Assembly (NCBI GenBank): GCA_001600055.1
Contig: BCIV01000004.1
Span: forward strand, 62,001 to 126,000
Length of the DNA stretch: 64,000 bases
Direction of reading: 5' to 3'
DNA from: Filobasidium wieringae
Lineage: Eukaryota; Basidiomycota; Tremellomycetes; Filobasidiales; Filobasidiaceae
Shown: positions 50,168-61,658 of the stretch, in pieces
How positions within the stretch are numbered: the stretch's first letter is position 1
Layout: the number at the start of each line of letters is the position of its first letter
The notes under the pieces: model-generated
The model's input: only the letters and a program-made list of their open reading frames with translations
Told to the model about the DNA's origin: nothing
The model's database searches: none
Program-made: the position numbers and the translations under genes

Positions 50168-52518
50168 ATGTTGCGCACGACTATTCCCCTTTTCTTCGCC
50201 TCCCTTGTAGCCCTTGGTCTTTCTTCGTTTACCTCTTCTGTACAAGCTATCCCTCGAATTACACGAACGGGGAAATATCTCTACAATGAATCTGGGGAAC
50301 GATTCTACATCAAAGGTGTGGCTTACCAGCCTCAAGGAGAACTAGCAGCAAGTAGTGAGGCAAACGACGCAAAGTGAGTTGGATCTCGATGCTATCTGCT
50401 GTGACCTCTCATTGGAAGCTTATATTCTTCGATCACCCTACAGCGGAGGATTCCCTGAACCGTCGTCATACATCGATCCTCTCTCCGCACCGGCGAATTG
50501 TACACGAGATTTGCCTTACCTCCAACAGCTCGGAGTAAACGCTCTAAGGGTATACAGTGTGAATCCAGATGGCGATCACGCTGCCTGCATGAAGACCTTC
50601 TCAGATGCTGGAATCTACATCTTGTGAGACTCGCTCATCTCGTGTACTTCTTTCGTTTATCTACTTGATACTCAAACTGGTTCTGCCTCCGAACGTAGAT
50701 TAGATGTATCCCTCCCATTGAACGGCAGCATCAACCGAGCGTCTCCTGCATGGACCACTTCTCTACTTAATGAGTACATCCACACGATCGATGCATTCAG
50801 CACGTTCGACAATGTTTTGGCCTACAACATCGGAAACGAAGTCGTCAACGGAGCTGGGAATACCGATGCTGCCCGTATGTGCCGATGGCCGATCGATTGC
50901 TCAAAGCAGAGATCTAGCAAGCTGACGAGAACCTCATTCATGTGACAGCCTACGTGAAAGCTGCTGCAAGAGACGTCAAAGCTTACCTGAAGGCCAAGAA
51001 CATCAACTCCCTTGTTGGATACAGCAGCGTTGATGGTTCTCCTGAATTTCGTGGTGAGTATTGCATGCAGTGACATACGTTGGGACCAAAATTGAGATAT
51101 GTTTGCTTTCGCACTGGACATAGATCCCTTGGCGGATTACCTGACATGCGGTGATGAGTCGGTTTCTCTCGACATTTACGGACTGAGTGCGTTTTCGCAA
51201 TCTGTTCAGCGACGTTGACACCAAGGCTGATAATAAAGTACATCGTAGACAACTACGAATGGTGTGGAAACGCGACATTTGCCTCCAGCGGATGGCAGGC
51301 GATCGTGAATGATCTCTCCGTCCTGCCCGTAGCTGCTTACATGTCTGAATACGGGTGAGTTACGTCGACTTAAGACCTTGCTGAATCATTACTGACATGT
51401 CTACCCGATGTAAAGATGCATCACGTCTCCTCCTCGACTTTGGCAAGAAGTTGGTTCGCTATATTCTCAGCCTACTACCAATGTCTTCAGTGGAGGAATC
51501 GCATTCAGCTATTTCCCAACTAGTGATGGATATGGTATGGTTGAGTTCAGCGGAAACGATGGCTCCACGTTAGTCTCAAGGTGTGGTTATAAACCGGCGC
51601 TGACATAGGCTGACATGGTGATCTGAATATCGCAGCGTTACCACCTCAGACGACTTTAGAAGGCTCGCCAATGAACTGGGCAATGTGACTTCGACCCCTA
51701 ACACGCCAGCTCAATCGGCCGCCACCGTAGCTCAGGGCGATTGCCCCGCCGAGAATTCCACCTTCTTGGCTTCGACGACTCTTCCACCTACTCCTGATGA
51801 GACCGTCTGCAACTGCCTTTACGAGAACTCTTTCTCTTGTGTCGTTACGCAAACGACTGCTCAACGACCTGCTATTATGGGTGCGCTACTAGAGTACGTG
51901 TCTTTCTTTGGTTTGCAGTGGACATACGAGTTGGCATTTACGTACTCCATCTCCCAGTTATTCGTGTTCGTTGTTGGGGTCAAGCGGAGCTACCGCCTCA
52001 TGCACCACTATTGGCGGAAACGGAACTAGCGGACAATACGGGGATCTTTCATACTGCTCTGATGCTATCAAGTTGTCCTACGTGTTCTCTGCTTACTACG
52101 AAAGCCAGGGTCGTCGAGCCGACGCTTGTAACTTTAACGGCAATGCTACCGCTGTTAGAAAGCGTAAGTGTTATGTTTGTCCGGAACCTGAAGCCAGAAC
52201 TGATACGATACCTTTACTTCTTAAGCTCCCAACACACCTCAAGACGCCTCGACCGCTGCCAACTCTTGTCTCGCCCAAGCTCCTCAAGGAGGTGTCTTTA
52301 CCGTCACCGCTGGCGGTTCTACCGCAACCTCAACTGGAGGACCGGCTTCTACAGGTGGATCAAACACTGGATCCTCGAGCAGCGCTGCCTCTCCTACCAC
52401 TTCCTCAGGTACAAATACCGGATCAGGTGTAGTTATTGCACCTTCAGTATACGGGATCGTTGGATCTGCTGTGATGGCTATGGGTGGAGTCGCTTTGGGT
52501 TGTTTGGTCATGTTGTAG
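50168..52518 (+). CDS. 1,3-beta-glucanosyltransferase (GH72), GPI-anchored, multi-exon
   Basis: Starts at ATG 50168 with a signal peptide (MLRTTIPLFFASLVALGLSS). The GH72 domain reads TRTGKYLYNESGERFYIKG, then after an intron GGFPEPSSYIDPLSAPANCT, LPYLQQLGVNALRVYSVNPD, and NVLAYNIGNEVVN with the acid/base Glu in IGNEV. The second catalytic Glu is in VAAYMSEYG. A cysteine-rich X8-like domain follows (EDETVCNCLYENSFSCVV-type region near 51800-51850), then a Ser/Thr/Gly-rich linker and a C-terminal hydrophobic tail (GSAVMAMGGVALGCLVML) for GPI attachment. Gas/Gel enzymes cut a beta-1,3-glucan and join it to another chain, lengthening wall glucan at the cell surface. Stop TAG is at 52516-52518. 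At least eight introns are present; I checked the one at 50880 in phase. Confidence 0.87.
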
Positions 52519-53337
52519 TAACACAATTCATATCCTCATGCTTATAATGCGATCTCTTTAGTTATTCTCGGTCAATTCGAGCAAGCGCTAGTCATCTACG
52601 AACGTTCGAATTGCTTTTAATCTCCAGAGTTGCAAAAGGTTGATGCGGCTGTCCGTCACATATGCAGGGGTAATGAGTCGTATACTCACTACTTGGTTAT
52701 GATTCTCCCTTTATTGCCTAGCGGTGTTGGAGTTGCAAACCCCATGTACACAGCGAAAGCCGATGAGCAACACACCCCTTGACCATCAAAATGGCTCATA
52801 ACAGGTCGAACATAGAAGTTTCACATACTACAGAGTAGTAAACATGTTCCGATCGAGTCTGATGACGTAAGCATAGAAGCACGATTTGGCTGGCAAACTG
52901 AGCGAGCCTAACATCTAAACTTCTTTCGATGATTCCGAACGGATCAATGGAGTTGAGAATCAAGAAATTCGATTTTGTGGTTCTCCGAAAGTATGGGCTG
53001 GTCTTCCCGTTGGCAAAATCTCCCTAGCTGGACTTGAAAGGACACAATTAGAGGAAAACGATAATGACATCGATTTTTGTATCCGCACGTTCATTTCACA
53101 TTTAGATTCGATTTTGTATCCGCCGATTCCAGGCTGAGTCGATGTATATAAGGACAACGCTATCATCCTCATCATTCGCTTTCCTTTCGATTTTGCCTTT
53201 ACTCTCTCCCACCAGCAACCTTCGCCACTTCTCGAATCATCTTGCAACCTTACGACACCCAACACTCGTTTACTTATACATATTATACATTACCAGTCGT
53301 CACCTACCCCTTCATCAATCAACATAGAATCACAACA
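52519..53337. other. Intergenic region, promoter of the repeat-precursor gene
   Basis: About 820 bases. No gene is supported. A strong TATA element (53145-53152) and a pyrimidine-rich leader precede the ATG at 53338. Confidence 0.45.
53145..53152 (+). promoter_or_regulatory. TATA box of the repeat-precursor gene
   Basis: TATATAAG lies 186 bases upstream of the ATG at 53338, followed by a C/T-rich leader. It is one of the clearest TATA elements in the window and fits an inducible or highly expressed secreted-protein gene. Confidence 0.45.
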
Positions 53338-55034
53338 ATGCGTTCCAATACTATCATCATCGTTCTCTCGGCTCTCGCTGCCACTTTGACTACCGCTATT
53401 CCTATTGGCTCTGGTAATGGAGGAGATGCCTATACTGGAGCTTCGGGGTGAGTACAACATACAATATCATATCACCATTATTTCTCGGCGGTCCTCGTCA
53501 AAGCATTATAATTGATCGAATCTATCGTTTTCCAACATCAGCAACGCTAGAGGAGGAGACATCACTCTCGAAACCGTAAACGGGAAGATGGTCCAGCCTA
53601 CCCCCGAGAACAAAGCAGCACTTGCATACACCGATGGCAAGAAGAGTGAGTACCCTTCTCTGATTGTTGTTGATGATCATCTACCCCTATTTTCTACGCG
53701 TCTGACACTGTTTACCTCTTGTGATTCCATCAGTCACCACTGGCAATGGAGGCATGTCTTCAACTGGAGACGCCCGCGGTGCACCAGGAGGGGTTCGTTA
53801 CCGTCAGCGGGATGGACTCGACCTTGGGATCGACCTTTCCAAGGGTCTCGACGGTCAACGAATCGTTAAACGGCTTCTCGACGGTGGCATCAACGAGGGG
53901 TCCAATAACGGAAATGTTCTTGATGGTCTTCTCGGCGGGCTAGGGGGTCAAGGCATGCAAAAGCGTCTTCTCGATGGAGGCATCAACGAAGGTGACAACA
54001 ACGGGAATGTTCTTGACGGTCTTCTCGACGGGTTAGGCGGTCAGGGCATGCAGAAGCGTCTTCTTGATGGCGGGATCAATGAAGGCGGCAATAACGGCGG
54101 CGTACTTAACGGTCTACTTGGTGGTCTAGGCATGCAAAAACGTGTTCTAGACGGGACAGATAACGAAGGAGACAGCAACGAGGGGGTTGCTAACGGCATC
54201 CTTGGTGGACTTCTTCGTCGTGACGAACACAAGCGACTCCTTGATGGCGGTGTCAATGAGGGCAACAACAACGGAGGAGTTCTCAACGGAGTTCTGGGAG
54301 GTCTCATTCGTCGCGATGAACACAAGCGTCTCCTAGACGGCGGTATTAACGAGGGAGACAACAACGGAGGAGTCTTGAACGGGTTGCTTGGTCTGAAGCG
54401 CGATGAGTAAGCCTGCTTTCCGACCTATCTATCGGAACGATTCCTGATCGACTAGATGATTCCTTGCTTAGAAACAAACGTGTCGTCGATGTGGGAGCGG
54501 ATCTCGATAACGTCCTGAAGATCAGAGCACAGGATGATATGTTCAACAAGATCGCTGGCGGATTCGAGAAAGCTCTGCCCCTATTCAAGCAGGGACTTGC
54601 CGGAGGTAGTGGCAGTTCGACTAGTAAGTATCCATGGACGTTGATGTTTGCTCGGATTCTAATAACTGATCGTATCTCCTCCGGCATTACAGTTACCACC
54701 GGTAACGGAGGAAACACTACTAGTGGAGACGCCTTTGGGGGACTTGGACTGGATGGCAACGGCGGGAATGCCTATTCGTAGGTTATTGCGCACTGAATCG
54801 ATAACCTGCCATGGACTGATAAAGCCGTTGAATTTCTACAGAGGATCTTCCGGAGACGCATCTGCTGGATCCGTGATCATCAAAGAGACCAACAAAGCAC
54901 CCATGAAAGCTCGTGACTCGGAAGATGAGGAGCCCGAAATGAAGAAGGCTATGGTATTCAAGCCCCAGGATCGCCTCAAGGCGATGGGCGCTCAGGCCTT
55001 AGCTGGAGCTGCTCCCATATTCGGTACCCAGTAA
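53338..55034 (+). CDS. Secreted tandem-repeat precursor with Lys-Arg (Kex2-type) sites, 6 exons
   Basis: Exons 53338-53447, 53542-53645, 53734-54406, 54472-54623, 54693-54777 and 54842-55034 all join in phase, giving 438 residues. A signal peptide (SALAATLTTA end) is followed by Gly/Asn-rich modules (GNGGDAYTGASG; TTGNGGMSSTGDA), then six repeats, each beginning KR and LLDG or VLDG. Similar Gly-rich modules recur near the C-terminus (TTGNGGNTTSGDA; GNGGNAYSGSSGDA) before an acidic tail and AGAAPIFGTQ. The KR doublets are canonical Kex2 sites, so the Golgi protease should release the units as peptides of up to 29 residues. This is the pattern of fungal Kex2-processed repeat proteins, a class including repellents and pheromone precursors. 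No family name is recognised; the function is inferred. The repeats are all in one exon. Confidence 0.78.
53868..54401 (+). repeat. Six tandem ~93-bp units with Lys-Arg boundaries
   Basis: KR codons lie at 53868, 53961, 54054, 54138, 54231, 54324 and 54396, so the units are 93, 93, 84, 93, 93 and 72 bases. Units 1-3 read LLDGGINEGxNNGxVL(D/N)GLL and the first two end GGQGMQ; unit 3 is shorter. Units 4 and 5 carry an internal RRDEH (Arg-Arg) before the next KR. Unit 6 is truncated (NGLLGL) before the last KR. Unit length is kept in whole codons. Confidence 0.85.
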
Positions 55035-55182
55035 CGAGACCCCTTCAACGACTTTCTGTGCACGTTAGCGATATTGTTTCGACGACCTATAATATAATCT
55101 TTATGAATCTATGACGATTGTTTCTTCACGACTTGCGCTTTTATTCGGTCGCCGAGTCTTTATCGTGAAACTTTCACGTGTC

Positions 55183-55553
55183 ATGCCTGATAGCGACACC
55201 TCTTCCGCTTTTGACGTCCTTCAACATGCAGCATGTGCTCATTTGGATCCCAGTCAACCATTTCAACATTGTCATATCGTCATATCTGCGCCGACCGAGC
55301 CCCTACTTAGGGACGCTTTTCGCTTTCATGATAGCCTCAAGTCTGAGGTTCGGTCGTCATCGGAAGATGAGCAAGACTTGCGAGATATACGGAAACACCC
55401 ATCATCAGCTGTGATCTTTCTTTCGAGGATGATCGCGCACCACTGTCCGCTAAGATCTTCCAAGATCTGGACGGTAACTTGATGTCGAAATACGGGAAGA
55501 ACAACCAAGAGGAACACCTACTCGCCCGTAAGGGAAACGAGGGGGTTCTGTGA
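55183..55553 (+). CDS. Possible small unrecognised gene
   Basis: Very tentative. An open frame from ATG 55183 (MPDSDTSSAFDVLQHAACAH) continues to about 55350 (DAFRFHDSLKSEVR), with an upstream ATG at 55111 that would add 24 residues. A second coding-like frame runs from about 55410 to a TGA at 55551 (CDLSFEDDRAPLSAKIFQDL, then DGNLMSKYGKNNQEEH and KGNEGVL). A 56-nt intron with donor GTCGTC would join them in phase. Donor quality is poor and no family is recognised. The rest of this gap (55035-55110 and 55554-55800) shows nothing. Confidence 0.25.
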
Positions 55554-55800
55554 CTTTGATTAAGCCGGAGTGACTCGACACCTAGGTTTCCTCTATGAGG
55601 GCCATGTGTTGTCTTTACTCTTCGGAGTTGAAGATAACGGGGCATTGGAATCACTCGACTACAACTTCATACAATTCAGGCTTCAATAGTCGCTTTCTTA
55701 GGAAGATTTCTAGCAACGTATCGATTAGAGATGTATTAGGTCATTACAAGTCGTTATGTTCATCATTACTATTATCTCTACTGCCCATTATACACTCAGA

Positions 55801-58800
55801 TTATACTTTCTGTCGACCAATAACACTTCCCACTTTTGTCAAGACCTCCTCCCATTCTCCGTCCGCCTTGCTCAACCAGGTGATTGCTCCTCCAGCCCCC
55901 AAGGTGTACGTGACCTCCTGCGTTCTTCCCAAATCTTCCTGACCTGCAGGCATGGTTTCTATGATGATAGTCCGAATGACCACACTTAGATCAACGTCAC
56001 CGTCAATGCTCATGTATCCAAGGGCACCAGAATAGATCCCTCGACGCTCATGCGGATGTTCGAGATGGTCTAGGATTTGTACGGATCGCAGCTTGGGAGC
56101 GCCTGTCATGGAGCCTGCAGATATAAATCCCTGTTGCATCAGTTGATGAGCTAAAAAGGAAAGACGAGGGAGCTTACCAGGAGGAAAGCATCGTTCGACA
56201 GCTTCGATCTCGCTGATTCCAGATTCTAGCCTTCCGACCACGGTGGTCACCAGCTGATGTACGCTCTCGTAGGTCTCCAAGGCGATCAGTTCCGGTACTT
56301 GCACGGACGAAGGAGTGCAGCATGATTGCAGATCAGATCGGATGAGGTCTACGATCTGTCGTAGCACACAAGGGAACCGTAAGCAAGTGAGAGGCGTAGT
56401 AGCAATGGTCGAAACACCTTACCATCAAGTTCTCTGCCCTTTCTTTCCCATCCATTCTAAGCTCTTCACCCACTTGGCGATCCATCTCTTCACAGCGGGC
56501 TTTGCAACCCGGCTCACCTCCTCCTGGACAATCAGTTGAACGTGCGCAAACGCATTTGATCCTACCCCTAGTCCCTTTGATGGGCTTCATCTCCACTCTC
56601 CCTTCCCCGTCGATCCTGATCAGTCGCTCCGGAGAGGATGACAGTATAGTGTTCCCAACAGTAGGAAAGTGTAAATACCCAGAATAAGGTGCGGGGTTCC
56701 GTTTACGCAGCTGAACGTAGAGGTCGAATGACGAAGGTGCAGAATCGGCCGGCAGAGTCGCAGTGAATTGGTTGATGAGGGTAAGTTCATAAGAGTTACC
56801 AGCAAAAATTTCATCCCGACAATTTTGGATCCCTTTCATATAGTGCTCAGCACCAATCTTAGGCTGGATTGAAGGCAACTTGACGTCGCGCGAAACTGTT
56901 GGGTAAGTTTGTTTGTTGGTGGCAGATATGGTAGTCTCCGTCGAGCGCAACCAATCGTTGAATTCTTCTGGTTGGCAGCCGAATCGTAGTCCCAGGCCCT
57001 CGAGCCATTCTACCATGTCCATTCCAGCATCTTGTGAATCCGCACTTCGAGCTTCTTCTCTGGTTTCCTCCAAAACCCCACACGCGGTCCAAGATCCATC
57101 CTTTCCCTTCTGCAAGATCCGGTCACACCATCCCCAACAAGCGTCCGCCTTGATCTCCTCCCCCGAATTCTTCTGCGTGTACCCACCAAGACTCTCCTCC
57201 TTCATTTCGTATCCCCACCACCCAATCCAACCACCTTTCCATCGAGTTTCAGCAGGTCGTGGTGTTCGAGGGGTAGAATCGGTCCTAAGTAGAGCCACTC
57301 TTCCTAAAGATTCATCAATAGCTCGAGCCCGTTCGTTCGGTCCCTGAGCGAGCCGAGAATGGAGCGTTTCTGACCCCCGAGCAAACCATTTCCAAAACGT
57401 ATCATGTGGACACAGCTTCATTCGGCTGGTCTCGATCTTGCTGGTAGAAGGGTGCGAGTGGTGACAAGTCACGGTCCGATTTTGCAAAGAGTAAGAAAGT
57501 AGGAATTTCGGTAAAGCCATAGAGGAAGTGGTAACAGCTCGATTCTAAACATAGCTGAATGTCAGTCAATGTAAAGCCATTACATAAGAGCTTCTGACTC
57601 ACCGAGACCCCATCCAACCAAACACTCCCCAACCCGACCTCTTTCTCCCTACAGGTCTTCTCGAAAACGACCTCCTCACCCGCATCCGTATTGACGTTCA
57701 ACCTCTCCTCTTTCAAGCGCAAGACCCGCTTCCGTACTTCCCTACGCTGTCCAGGTCCGGGCGAAGCAGCCCGAGAACCAGCTCGACTTTCTTCCACCTG
57801 TCTGAAAGTTGAGGACATACGCAAAGTTCTACGGGTCAGAGGAGGGTAGGATTGGCGGGAAGAGTGGTATGCGTGAGTTTTTAGGAGGAAGGAAAGGAGG
57901 ATGAGATTTCCTGATGAAGATGCGATTGACTGGAATACAGCTCGGTCAATCTGAATCTTTTGTCGTTAAATGTAGGGAAGTATTTACCTCGGGGTGGAAC
58001 TGTACACCCCACTGCGGTTTCTTCAGATGGGCCAGACCTTGAACGGTCCGGACGGGCTTCTTGTCCCCATTAGATAAAGTTTGATGGTCATCATGCCATG
58101 CGATCACTTCCAGTTCATCCTTAGGGAAACCTAGAGATTGATCGAATTAGTTTGTTGAATCTTGGTGGCATCGTGGATAGAAGAGATGATGTACCGTCTC
58201 CATCATCCACAGTCAAACTGTTGTAGGTGACCATATCGACCGATTCACCCTGAACTCGTCCGTCTCGATCGTCTCGATCCTCTGATACGCTCTCGAAAGG
58301 GGCTTTTCCATTCCCAATCACATCCCCGGAAGTTTCCGAGGTCGAAACAATGGTAGAGGACGCCGTAGGTAAGAGATCGAAGATCCCTTTCCCGGAATGA
58401 GCGATAGGAATCACATGCCCGTGTTTCAAATCCGGAGTGTTTATGATCTTCCAAACAGTTCAAAAGTTCGGATCAGTCAAGAGGAAATAAAGAATAGTTT
58501 CACTTGACGAGCGGCGTACTTTTCCTCCATAGGCTACTGCTAGGGATTGCATGCCAAGGCATATTCCTAAAAGAGGTAGTGAGGTGGATCTGATCAGATC
58601 TAATGCGAAGCCGATGTCCTGCAGTCCAATTTAGATGAAGTTTAAACTTTGAGAAGGTATGATCGCTTACTGAGGGGATATCGGGTCGACCGGGACCGGG
58701 GGAAAGGAGTATACAGTCGATATCCTCTAGCATAGTCTGTAATTCCGTCCTAGGATCGTAACGATTTAGCTTTCAGGTCTAGGGGAAAGTACCGATCTTC

Positions 58801-58990
58801 ACGAGAGACTTTATGAGACACTCGAAAGCACTTACCAATTGACCTCATCCGCCTGTACGACGACGACCTTACGTTTGACTTCGTCATCAGGATAGAGCGA
58901 TACGAAAAGCGACAAGAGGTTGTTCGTGTATGAATCTCGATAGTCCAAGATAAGCGTCCTCGCAAGCGGAGGCACCGGAGGAGCAGGCAT
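55801..58990 (-). CDS. Para-aminobenzoate synthase, fused PabA-PabB, multi-exon
   Basis: The GATase half begins near MPAPPVPPLARTLILDYRDS and includes DIDCILLSPGPGRPDIPS and LLGICLGMQSLAVAYGG (catalytic Cys in GICLGMQ), then GVQFHPES with its His/Glu. The chorismate-binding PabB half runs from about 57500 down to 55801 (WIGWWGYEMKEES, AGNSYELTLINQFTATLP, GYLHFPTVGNTILSSSPERL, MKPIKGTRGRIK, SAGSMTGAPKLRS, GIYSGALGYMSIDG). It makes aminodeoxychorismate from chorismate and glutamine for folate. The ATG at 58990 puts the GATase core right at the N-terminus; in-frame ATGs at 59119 and 59155 would add 43 or 55 residues. It is divergent from the DNA glycosylase gene. Confidence 0.9.
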
Positions 58991-59312
58991 GGCTTTGGAC
59001 AGGAAAGTACCAAGGCGGCTTGAAACTTGTGATGTATCCAAATTATTGCCAGCTGCAATCAAAGAAGATGAGATCGCCTGAACTATATTTCGGGGTTTTA
59101 TCTTATCTCTCCGAGCCATAACGCATAGAATAACGAATAAAAGGGTATGATTCATGGTCGAATATGCTCAACTCTCCATGACTTCACTGCCTGATTGGTA
59201 ACCGTTTAAAGCTTTGAGTCCTCGATCGAACTGTTGCGTACCGTTTCCCTGCAAGCCAAGAACCTCAGTGAACAACGAAAACAAAGATCGAGTGAAGATC
59301 GCGTTCGATAGA
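58991..59312. promoter_or_regulatory. Short bidirectional promoter between PABA synthase and DNA glycosylase
   Basis: Only 322 bases separate the two ATGs, so the promoters must overlap. Alternative upstream ATGs of the PABA gene (59119, 59155) lie inside this region. No clear TATA element is visible for either direction. Confidence 0.5.
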
Positions 59313-61464
59313 ATGCCTGAACTACCAGGTGCGATAACTGATCTCTCAAACGCTTGAACGGGAACCAGACCTGACCACGATACTCCCTCGTTACGATACT
59401 CACAGAAGTAGAAAGGGCGAGAAAGTTGGTTGCGGAGACATGTGTCGGATTTAAGATCGTCAGTGTAGATGCAAGGGAAGATAAGATAGTATATACTGGG
59501 GGGATCACCCAGGAAGACTATGTATGTTTCACCTGAATGTTCCGTTCTTAACGCTGATTCTGATCGGCATCTCGTCAAACAGGTGAAAGAACTTGAAGGA
59601 CGGACCATCACAGGTTGTTCCCGAAAAGGAAAAATGTATGTCTATCACGCTGCTTGAAGTCAACCCTTACGAATTCCGACCTCCTCCTTGTTTGAGCTAG
59701 ATTCTGGCTAGAACTCACAGGCGATGGCAGACTCCCGGTGATGCATTTCGGGATGACAGGGATGATCATGTTGAAAGGAAGAGAACCGGATTGGTATATG
59801 AGAAAGCCACGAAAAGTGGATCGATTAAAGACCGATTGGCCGCCTGCCAAGGTAAGTCCTCACCCTCTGTGTATTGGCGCTTAACTAATAAGCCTTTGTA
59901 AGTACAGTATGTCAAGTTCGTCTTGAAGTTGGAACCGGAAGCGAATGCTGTCGGAACAGAACCCGTTGAACTGGCTTTCCTGGATTGTGAGTTCCGCTTC
60001 GAAACGATATTGCCATATATTTCTGACGATACCTTTCATCTCCAGCTCGAAGACTCGCCCGACTCCGCCTAGTTCCACAACCCCCTCTCTCTCACCCTCC
60101 TCTCTCTGCCTTGGGATTCGATCCTCTCCTCTCCCACCCCACTCTCCCCGACTTCCTCGACCTCCTCAACGCTCGTCCGCGCGCGACGATAAAGGGAGTC
60201 ATAATGGATCAATCCTTCTCCGCCGGTGTAGGTAATTGGGTAGCGGATGAGGTTCTCTATCAAGCAAAGGTTCATCCCGCCTGTCCTGTCGGGAAATTAG
60301 GGGAAGAGGGGAAGGAGGCGGTTTGGAGGGAGATGAAGAGGGTCGTGGATATTGCTGTAGAGGCGAATGCGAATCATGCCAAGTTTCCTAAAGGTGAGTC
60401 GTGTTGTTTCTGCTTCAGACGAAAGTCGACCGATTACTGAGAACTGATATGAACGTGATCCTAAAGACTGGCTGTTCAGTTGGAGATGGAGCAAGGGGAA
60501 GAAGGACAAGAATCGGAAAGAAAAGGACGAATCGGGCGGCATCCGTTTAGTAAGTTCTATCCACTCGATCAGCTTTACAACACAGTCTGAAGATCTGAAG
60601 GACACATCGCGTTCAGTCCGATGGCAGACCTGCTACGCTAAGTTTCATAACGGTCGGAGGCCGGACGACTGCTTTTATCGAAGAGGTACAGGTTCTACCA
60701 GAAGGAGTGGAATACAAGCCTCCGAAGAAGAAGACAGGGGTGAGCGTACTAGCTGACTCGGATTTCAGCGAGCCAAGTTTTGACCTTTTCGCCTCTTGCT
60801 TGCAGAAGAAAGCGGCTTCTGAGGGATCAGAGGCGGAAAGTGATTTAAGTGACGAGACCGGGTCTGAAAAGTCTACAAAGTTGGAAGATGAGGAAACCAT
60901 TACGGAGCAAAAGGTTCCGGTCAAGAAAGTTGGAGCGAGGGGTAAGAAGGCGGTGGGGGATGAGACAGACGTAAAGGTGAGTGCGGGAGTTTGAAAAAGG
61001 AAGAAGGATCTCTTTAAGACTTCCTTCTCTGCACAGTCTAAACCGGTCAGACAGACGAAAAGGAAGAAGTCCGTATCGGAATCGTCCTTGTCGTCCGTTG
61101 GAAGCGATACGAAACCGGTGAGTGTTTCGACATTGTGGATCGGGAAGGAGGATCGCCTACCTGATACATTGCAGTCTTTCCCTCCCTCACAAACTCGCCC
61201 GTTCTCCTCATTCGCTCCGAATCGTCCGATTCATCGCCATACCCCTTCTCTCTACTATCATCGATCACTCCACACTTCTCACACACTGTTATCCTCTTTC
61301 CGGATGCTGCATGTGCTGAAACGGTTACGCTTTTAAACACGGTCGCGTCGGAACAGGCGGTTTCGCCGAAACGACTCAAGATCGAGGAGCCAGAGGAAGA
61401 CGAGGAGAAACCTGATCTATCAAATGGACCTCCCAGGAGGTCTTCAAGGGGGAAAGCCAAGTGA
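59313..61464 (+). CDS. Formamidopyrimidine-DNA glycosylase (fungal/plant Fpg type), multi-exon
   Basis: A 16-base first exon (59313-59328) carries ATG and MPELP; it joins in phase to EVERARKLVAETCVGFKIVS, so the catalytic Pro2 and Glu3 are split between exons. Later exons read VKELEGRTITGCSRKGK, FWLELTGDGRLPVMHFGMTG, then DFLDLLNARPRATIKGVIMD and QSFSAGVGNWVADEVLYQAK (helix-two-turn-helix). The zinc finger is absent; instead DGRPATLSFITVGGRTTAF gives the zincless finger typical of fungal and plant enzymes. The last ~200 residues are an acidic and Lys-rich, low-complexity tail with basic runs (QTKRKKSVSE) that may be a nuclear signal and DNA anchor. It removes oxidised purines such as FapyG and 8-oxoG. 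The stop is TGA at 61462. Confidence 0.9.
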
Positions 61465-61658
61465 AGCAGGTTACAGAGCCTGGTTCGACTGTATCTCATG
61501 TTTCATGTATCACTTCACCGATTATGCATATTCGTTATTGAGTGATCTTAGTTACGATCATCACCGAACATGAGCAGGTTGAGCGACTTGTCCTTGATCT
61601 GAAAAGGTAAGAAAGGGCTTTAGATCATTCCGCAACCTCTGAAGAATCACTCGGCAGT

